Assembly: GCF_000010165.1 (NCBI RefSeq)
Contig: NC_012491.1
Span: 2,859,501 to 2,923,500, forward strand
DNA: 64,000 nucleotides
Origin: Brevibacillus brevis NBRC 100599
GTDB lineage: Bacteria; Bacillota; Bacilli; Brevibacillales; Brevibacillaceae
Direction of reading: 5' to 3'
Of this stretch, positions 39,901-48,900 are shown one piece after another. Each line of letters starts with the position of its first letter. The stretch's first letter is position 1. Made by a program: the position numbers and the translations under genes. A model generated the notes under the pieces. The model did not search any database. It saw nothing but the letters and a program-made list of their open reading frames with translations, and had not been told where the DNA came from.

Positions 39901-42900
39901 TTGCCGAAACCAGAAGGCAGACCTGTAACGGGAGCAGAATATGTGGCGCCAGCAAGTCCTCTGGAAAGCAGGCTGGTAGAGATTTGGGAACATGTGCTTG
40001 GGGTAACCGACATCGGCGTTCTCGACAACTTCTTCCAGCTAGGTGGGCATTCCTTGAAAGCCATGTCGCTCGCCGCACAGATTCATCGAGAGTATCAAGT
40101 CGAGCTTCCACTCAGTGTGCTCTTTGCGACACCTACCATTCAGGCATTGGCATCGTATATCGAAACAAGTGGAAAAGACACGCATGTACCGATTCATCCT
40201 GCACCGTGGCAAGAATATTATCCCGTTTCTTCTGCACAAAAAAGGATGTTTGTCCTGCGCCAGTTTGAAGGCACAAGTACAGTCTATAACATGCCGAGTG
40301 TGATGTTTATTGAAGGCGACTTGGATCACGCACGCTTTGAAACCGCGATACAGGAGCTGATCAAGCGACACGAATCGTTGCGGACATCCTTCCACACAGT
40401 GAACGGTGAGCCTGTTCAGCGTGTACATGAGGCAGTCGAACTGAATGTGCGCTATGAGGATTTGACCGAAGACCAAGTCGAGCAAACCATCGAAACATTT
40501 GTGCAAGCATTTGATCTGGAGAAGGCTCCGTTATTGAGGGTCGGACTCTTCAGATTAGCAGAGAATCGACATCTTTTCCTGATGGATATGCATCACATCA
40601 TTTCGGATGGCGTCTCTGTTGGAATCATCATGGAGGAATTCTCGAAGTTTTATCGAAACCAATTATTACCAGAGTTGTCTATTCAATACAAAGATTTTGC
40701 TGTCTGGCAGACTGATCTGTTCCAAACCGACATCTATACAAAGCATGAGAACTATTGGTTGAAGTCCTTTGCGGGTGACATTCCGGTACTGAATCTGCCC
40801 GCCGACTATTCTCGCCCGCTGGTTCAAAGCTTTGAGGGAGATTGCATTTCGTTCCACACAGATAAAACGTTGATGGACGATTTATACAAGCTCGCCCATG
40901 AGAACCAAACCACGCTGTTTATGGTCTTGCTGGCGGCTTACAATGTACTCCTTTCTAAATACAGCGGTCAAGAAGACATCGTAGTGGGTACGCCGATTGC
41001 TGGTAGATCTCATGCGGATGTAGAAAAAGTCTTGGGGATGTTTGTCAACACGTTGGCCTTGCGAAACTACCCTGACGGAACGAAATCGTTCCAGGCATTT
41101 TTGGAAGATGTCAAACAGAATACGCTGCAAGCATACGCTCACCAGGACTATCCATTTGAAGCGCTGGTCGAAAAATTGGAAATCCAGCGGGATCTCAGCA
41201 GAAACCCACTGTTTGACACCATGTTTATTTTGCAAAATCTGGACAAAAAAGCTTATGAGCTGGATGGGCTGAAATTTGAGGCCTACTCCGGAGATGGGCA
41301 GCAAGGCAACGCCAAATTCGATCTCACACTGGAAGCGCATGAAGATGAGACAGGAATTCATTTTAGTCTCGTGTACTCCACAAAATTGTTCCATAGAGAC
41401 ACGATGGAAAGAATGGCAGGTCATTTTCTTCAGGTGCTACGAGGAGTCATTGCAGACCAAACTGCGGCGTTGCATGAAATCGACTTGCTCGGTGAGGAAG
41501 AAAAACATCTCGTAACGGTTGCATTCAACAACACGTTTGCCGCGTATCCACGCGAAAGCACGATACAGGAGCTGTTCGAGGAGCAAGTGAAAAGAACGCC
41601 TGAACATGCTGCAGTTGTGATGAACGAGCAGATGCTGACGTATTGGGAGCTGAACCAAAAAGCGAACCAGATCGCAAGTGTTCTTCGCCGATTGGAAGTA
41701 GGAAGAGACAGCGTTGTAGGGATGCTGGCAGATCGCTCTCTCGAGATGATCACAGGCATTATGGGGATCATCAAAGCGGGAGGCGCCTACCTAGGGATTG
41801 ATCCAGAGCATCCAGCTGAGCGCATTTCTTACATGCTCGAAGATGGCGGCGTGAAGGTTGTTCTTGTTCAACGACATCTGTTGCATCTCGTTGAAGAAGG
41901 TCTCATTCCAATCATTTTGGAAGACGAGAGCCTGGAGCAAGCAGATGCCAGCAATCTGACCAACCTCAATGACGCCAAGGACTTGGCCTATGTGATGTAC
42001 ACGTCGGGTTCAACGGGTAAACCAAAAGGAGTCATGGTCGAGCATCGCAATGTCACCCGATTGGTGAAACATACCAATTACGTTCAGGTACGCGAAGAAG
42101 ATCGCATGATTCAAACGGGCGCTATTGGCTTCGACGCCATGACGTTTGAGATTTTCGGAGCTCTGCTGCATGGTGCTAGCTTGTTCCTGGTTAGCAAGGA
42201 TGTTCTATTGGATGCGGAGAAGCTGGGTAGCTTCCTGCGAGAGAATCGGATTACCACAATGTGGTTAACCTCACCACTGTTTAACCAACTCTCGCAAAAT
42301 AACCCGGCGATGTTTGAAGGCTTGCGTGCGTTAATTGTCGGTGGAGAAGCGTTGTCTCCGAGACACATCAACAAAGTGAACAGCGCCCATCCAGCTCTGG
42401 AAATTTGGAACGGGTACGGCCCGACCGAAAACACAACCTTCTCGACATGCTATTTGATTGAGAAGGAATTCGAAGACAATATTCCGATTGGGAAGCCGAT
42501 CACGAACTCCACAGCTTATATCGTGGATCGCTACAATCAGCCGCAGCCAATTGGGGTGCCGGGTGAATTGTGCGTAGGTGGAGACGGGGTAGCCAGAGGC
42601 TATTTAAACAAGCCGGAATTGACTGCCGAGAAGTTTGTCCCGAATCCGTTCGTTTTAGGTGAAAACATGTACCGCACAGGGGATTTGGCGAGATGGAAGG
42701 CGGACGGAACGATCGAGTATTTGGGTCGTATCGACCAACAGGTAAAGATCAGAGGCTATCGGATCGAGCTTGGGGAAATCGAGACCGTTCTGACCAATCT
42801 CGAAAAAGTAAAAGAAGCTGTCGTTACGGTACTGGATGATACAAACGGCCAAAAAGCTCTCTGCGCTTATTTTGTTTCAGAAGAGGAACTCGACGTAGTA

Positions 42901-45900
42901 GAGCTGAGAGAGGCTATATCCAAAGAATTGCCTAGCTACATGGTGCCAGCCTTCTATGTCCAAATGGAAAAACTGCCTTTGACTGCAAACGGGAAGGTCA
43001 ATCGTAGAGCTTTGCCTGAACCATCTGGAGATCGGGTACAAGGCTCCACATATGTCGCCCCACAAAATGCAACCGAACAGAAGCTGGCTGAGATTTGGCA
43101 AGAGGTTCTGGGTATTCATCCGATAGGCATTCACGATAACTTCTTTGAACTGGGTGGACATTCTCTCAAGGCAATGAATGTAATCACGCAGGTGCACAAA
43201 GCATTTCAGGTAGAACTTCCGTTAAAAGCCCTGTTTGAAACTCCTACGATCCATGAGCTAGCTGCTTATATCACTGCGAGTGAAATGGAACAGTTCGAGA
43301 CCATTCAACCGGTAGAGCACGCTGACTTTTATCCAGTCTCGTTCGCACAAAAAAGAATGTATATCCTGCATGAGTTTGAAGGAAGCGGGATCAGCTACAA
43401 CGTGCCAAATGTAATGATAATAGATGGCCATCTGGACTACGAACGCTTTGAATATGCGATCCGAACACTGGTAAAACGACATGAATCCTTGCGAACATCC
43501 TTCCATTCGAAAAATGGGGAACCCGTGCAACGAGTCCATGAGGATGTCACGCTGCTCATCGGTATTTCTGAGGCGACAGATGACCAAGTAGAGCAACGGA
43601 TTCAGGAGTTGGTCCAGCCGTTTGATCTGGAAGTGGCTCCGCTGTTCCGGGTTGACTTGATCAAACTGGGAGCAGAACGACACTTGTTCTTCATGGATAT
43701 GCACCACATTATCTCCGATGGTGTATCGCTTGCAGTCATCGCCAAGGAGTTCGCGAGCTTGTACGAGAAAAATCAGCTCCCAGACATGCGCATCCAGTAC
43801 AAAGATTTTGCTGCTTGGCAGACGAAGCTGGCCCAGTCTGAGCGTTTCCAAAAACAGGAGGATTATTGGACGAATGTCTTTGCAGGGGAGCTCCCATTAC
43901 TCAACCTGCCAAATGATTTCCCAAGACCTACTGTTCAAAGCTTCGAAGGCGACACGGTAGCGATCGGTACAGGAAATCACTTGCTTGCGGAGTTGCGACA
44001 ACTCGCTGCAAATACGGGCTCCACACTGTTTATGGTGCTTTTGGCTGCCTACAATGTGCTGCTGTCCAAATACACAGGACAGGAAGAAATCGTTGTCGGT
44101 ACACCGATTGCAGGTCGATCCCACGCAGATGTAGAACGAATCGTCGGCATGTTCGTCAACACGCTTGCCCTGAAAAATGTGGCAGGAGGCGACCTGACCT
44201 TCCGCGAGTTTTTGGGTGATGTGAAACAAAATGCGCTGCATGCGTTTGAACATCAGGATTATCCGTTTGAACATCTCGTAGATAAGCTGCAAGTACGGCG
44301 CGATTTAAGCCGAAATCCGCTGTTCGATACGATGTTCAGCCTGGGGCTTGCGGACTCGTCTGCATTAGAAATTGCAGGACTCAACATGTCCGCTTACCCG
44401 GTAGATGGCAAGATCGCAAAATTCGATATCGCGCTGGATGCGATGGAACAACAAGATGAGCTTCTCGTGCAGTTCAGCTATTGCACGAAGCTGTTTGCAA
44501 AAGAATCGATTGATCGCATGGCGACTCATTACATCCATCTTTTACAGACGATCATTGCCAATCCAGATCGCAAGCTGGCAGAGATCAGTGTCTTGTCAAA
44601 AGATGAGATGGAGCAAATGCTGCATGATTTCAATGCAACAAATGTAGCTTATCCAACGAACAAAACGTTCCAGGAGCTATTCGAAGAGCAGGTCGAAAAA
44701 ACACCGAATCAGGTAGCTGTCATCTGCGAGGATGAACAGCTAACGTATCGGGAATTGAATGAAAAAGCGAACCAGCTCGCGCGTGTCTTGCGCCAAATGG
44801 GAGTCAAGCCAGAGAGCACGGTCGGCATCATGGTAGATCGCTCCTTGCACATGGTAGTAGGGACACTCGGTATTTTGAAAGCCGGTGGCGCCTACGTCCC
44901 GATTGATCCAGATTATCCATTGGAGCGTCAAGCATTCATTTTGGAAGATAGCGATGCGAAGCTATTCCTTACCTTGCAAAAGATGAATACACAGCTTGTA
45001 TTCCCTTACGAAACTCTCTATCTGGATGCAGAGGGCCTGTATCAGGGAGAAGCGAGCAATCTGGAGCCTGTAGCACTGCCGGAACACGCGGCTTACATCA
45101 TTTATACTTCCGGTACGACTGGCAAGCCAAAAGGAGTCGTGATCGAGCACCGGAGCTATGCGAATGTCGCGTTTGCATGGCAGGATGAGTATCACCTGGA
45201 TACCTTCCCGGTTCGCTTGCTGCAAATGGCGAGCTTCGCCTTCGACGTCTCGACTGGCGACTTTGCCAGAGCATTGCTCACAGGAGGGCAGCTGGTCATT
45301 TGCCCGAATGAGGTCAAAATGGACCCGGCTTCCTTGTACGAAATTATCAAGCGGTATGAAATCACGATTTTCGAAGCGACACCAGCTCTGATCATGCCAT
45401 TGATGCATTACATTTACGAAAACAAGCTCGACATCAGTCAGATGAAGCTCTTGATCCTCGGAGCAGACAGTTGTTCAGCGGAAGACTTCAAGACCTTGCT
45501 GACCCGATTCAGTCATACGTTGCGCATTGTTAACAGTTATGGGGTAACAGAGGCGTGCATCGATTCCAGCTATTACGAAGAAACAGATGTCTCATCCATT
45601 CGCTCGGGAACGGTACCGATCGGCAAACCACTTCCGAATATGCAAATGTATGTGATGGATCAACAATTGAATCTTCAACCTGTTGGAGTCGTGGGTGAGT
45701 TGTGCATAGGTGGAGCAGGGGTCGCTCGCGGTTATTTGAACAGACCTGAACTGACAGTGGAGAAGTTCGTACCGAATCCTTTCGCACCAGGTGAGCTGTT
45801 GTATCGTACGGGTGATCTGGCGAAGTGGCGTGCGGACGGAAATATGGAGTTCCTGGGTCGCAACGATCATCAAGTGAAAATCAGGGGTGTCCGTATCGAG

Positions 45901-48900
45901 CTGGGCGAAATCGAGACACAGCTACGCAAGCTAGACGGAATCCTGGAAGCAGTCGTGGTCGCAAGAGAGGATCACAGACAAGAAAAGTATTTATGCGCGT
46001 ACATGGTGGCAGACCATGAGATCGACACAGCACAAGTACGTAAGCAATTGCTAAAAGAATTACCTCAAGCGATGATTCCATCGTATTTCGTCACGCTTGA
46101 AGCGCTGCCGCTTACCGCAAATGGGAAGATCGATAGACGTTCCTTGCCGGTACCAGATGTATCTTTACTCAGAACGACAGAGTACGTAGCACCTCGTACG
46201 GAGTTGGAAGCGCAATTGGCCCGCGTCTGGGAACAAGTACTGAATGTGGAGCAAGTAGGGGTTCTGGATGATTTCTTTGCAATTGGCGGTCACTCCTTGC
46301 GTGCAATGAGTGTGATTTCGAGCATGCATAACGAATATCAAGTAGATATTCCGCTCCGTGTTTTGTTCGAAAAACCGACGATTCAGCAATTGGCTGCATA
46401 CATCGAAGAGACAGCAAAAGAATATGTCATTTCGATCAAACCAGCACCTGCGCAAGGGTATTACCCTGTTTCATCGGCTCAAAAGCGCATGTATATCCTC
46501 CATCAGTTCGAGGGAGTCGGCATCAGCTACAATATGCCTTCGACCATGCTGATCGAAGGGAAGCTGGAACCGGAAAGATTAGAGACAGCGTTTAAGCAGC
46601 TGATTGCGCGACATGAAAGTCTTCGTACGTCTTTTGCCGTTGTAAATGGAGAACCTGTTCAGAAGATTCACGAGGAAGTTTCTTTTGAACTTTCGTATAC
46701 AACGATCACAGAAGACCAGGCACAAGAGGTCCTTTCCTCTCTCGTTCAGCCATTCGATCTGGGTGTAGCGCCGTTGCTTCGCGTACGTCTTTTGCAAATC
46801 GGAGAAGATCGTCATGTGCTCTTTACCGACACGCATCACAGCATTTCCGACGGTGTATCCTCCGGCATTCTCCTGTCTGACTTAGTGCAGCTATACCAAG
46901 GAGATGTTTTGCCAGAGCTCCGAATTCAGTACAGGGACTTCTCCGTATGGCAACAGGAGCTTTTCCGATCCGATGCCTTCAACAAGCAAGAACATTACTG
47001 GGCTCAAGTGTTTGCAGACGAAATTCCAGTGCTAAACCTGCAAACGGATTTCACCCGACCAAGCATTCAAAATTTCGCAGGCGATCAGTATTCCATCGGA
47101 ACCGGTAAACAGCTCATGGAAGGCTTGAACCAGCTGGCTCGAGAAACGGGAACGACACTGTACATGGTGCTCCTCGCGACGTACAATGTACTGCTTTCCA
47201 AGTATTCCGGGCAAGAGGACATCATTGTCGGCACACCGATTACAGGCAGATCCCATGCTGATCTGGAACCAATCGTCGGTATGTTTGTCAATACATTGGC
47301 GATGAGAAACAAGCCGCATGCTGGGAAAACCTTCACTGAGCTGTTGCTGGAAGTCAAGCAAAATGCACTAGATGCGTACGCTCATCAGGATTATCCGTTC
47401 GAAGAGCTGGTGGAAAAACTCGACATTCCGCGGGACTTAAGCAGAAACCCGCTCTTTGACACCATGTTTACTGTGCAAAACAACTCGGATAATGCTATCG
47501 ACCTGCACGGCTTGACACTTGCGCCTTTCATGACTGATCAGGCTGGCAACCATTCCAAATTTGATTTGACGTTAATTGCCACAGAAGAGCGTGAAGAGAT
47601 TCGCATTGGCGTGGAATACAGCACAAGCTTGTTTACGAGAGAAACGATTGAACGGTTAAGCAACCATTTCATGGCTATTGCCCAAATCGTTGTGCAAAAT
47701 CCGCATATCCGCTTGAGCGAAATTGACATGCTCAAGGCAGAGGAGAAAAAGCAAATTTTCGAGAGTTTCAATGATACAGCTGTCAACTATGTACAAGACA
47801 AAACGCTACATCAATTATTCGAAGAGCAAGTAGCGAAGACGCCAAATCAGGAAGCGATTCTCTTTAACGGTCAGTCACTTACGTACAGCAAGCTCAATGA
47901 GCAAGCCAACAGACTGGCAAGAGTTCTGCGCACCAAGGGAGTCGGACCTGATCGTCTTGTAGCAGTCATGGCGGAGCGTTCACCGGAGATGATCATTGGC
48001 ATCCTCGGTATTTTAAAGGCAGGCGGTGCTTATGTTCCAATCGATCCGGCGTATCCGCAAGAACGCATTCAGTACCTGCTTGCGGACAGCAACGCAGCAT
48101 TGCTTCTCTGCCAGTCCCATTTGTCGGAACTATTGTCTCGCGTGTCGAGCGGTCTGGACTGGCTTGAACTGAGCGCAAAGCATGACGTCGAGATAGATGG
48201 CTCCAATCTCTCATCACTCAATCAACCGACAGATCTCGCCTATGTCATCTATACATCGGGAACGACCGGTAAGCCGAAGGGCGTCATGATTCCACATCGG
48301 GGAATCGTCAATTGCTTGCAGTGGAGAAGAGATGAATATGGTTTCGGGCCGGGAGACAAGGCGTTGCAGGTATTCTCCTTTGCCTTCGATGGTTTTGTAG
48401 CCAGCTTGTTCGCTCCACTTCTCGGAGGTGCTACTTGCGTCTTGCCGAGAGAGGAAGAAGCCAAAGATCCGGTAGCGCTGAAAAAGCTGATTGCCTCAGC
48501 GGGAGTCACACATTATTACGGTGTACCGAGTCTGTTCCAGGCGATTCTGGATTGCTCGACTGCTGCCGACTTCTCTCCTCTTCGCTGCGTAACATTGGGA
48601 GGCGAGAAATTACCTGCGCAGCTTGTACAAAAAACGAAAGAAAAGCATCCAGCAATCGAGATCAACAATGAATACGGTCCGACCGAAAACAGCGTCGTCA
48701 CCACCATCTCTCGTTCGATTGAAGCAGGGCAAGATATCACGATTGGACGTCCGCTAGCCAATGTCCAAGTGTACATCGTTGATACACAACATCACTTGCA
48801 ACCGATTGGCGTAGTGGGAGAGCTATGCATCGGAGGACCCGGACTTGCAAAAGGTTATTTGAATAAACCAGAGCTCACACAAGAAAAGTTCGTCCCGAAT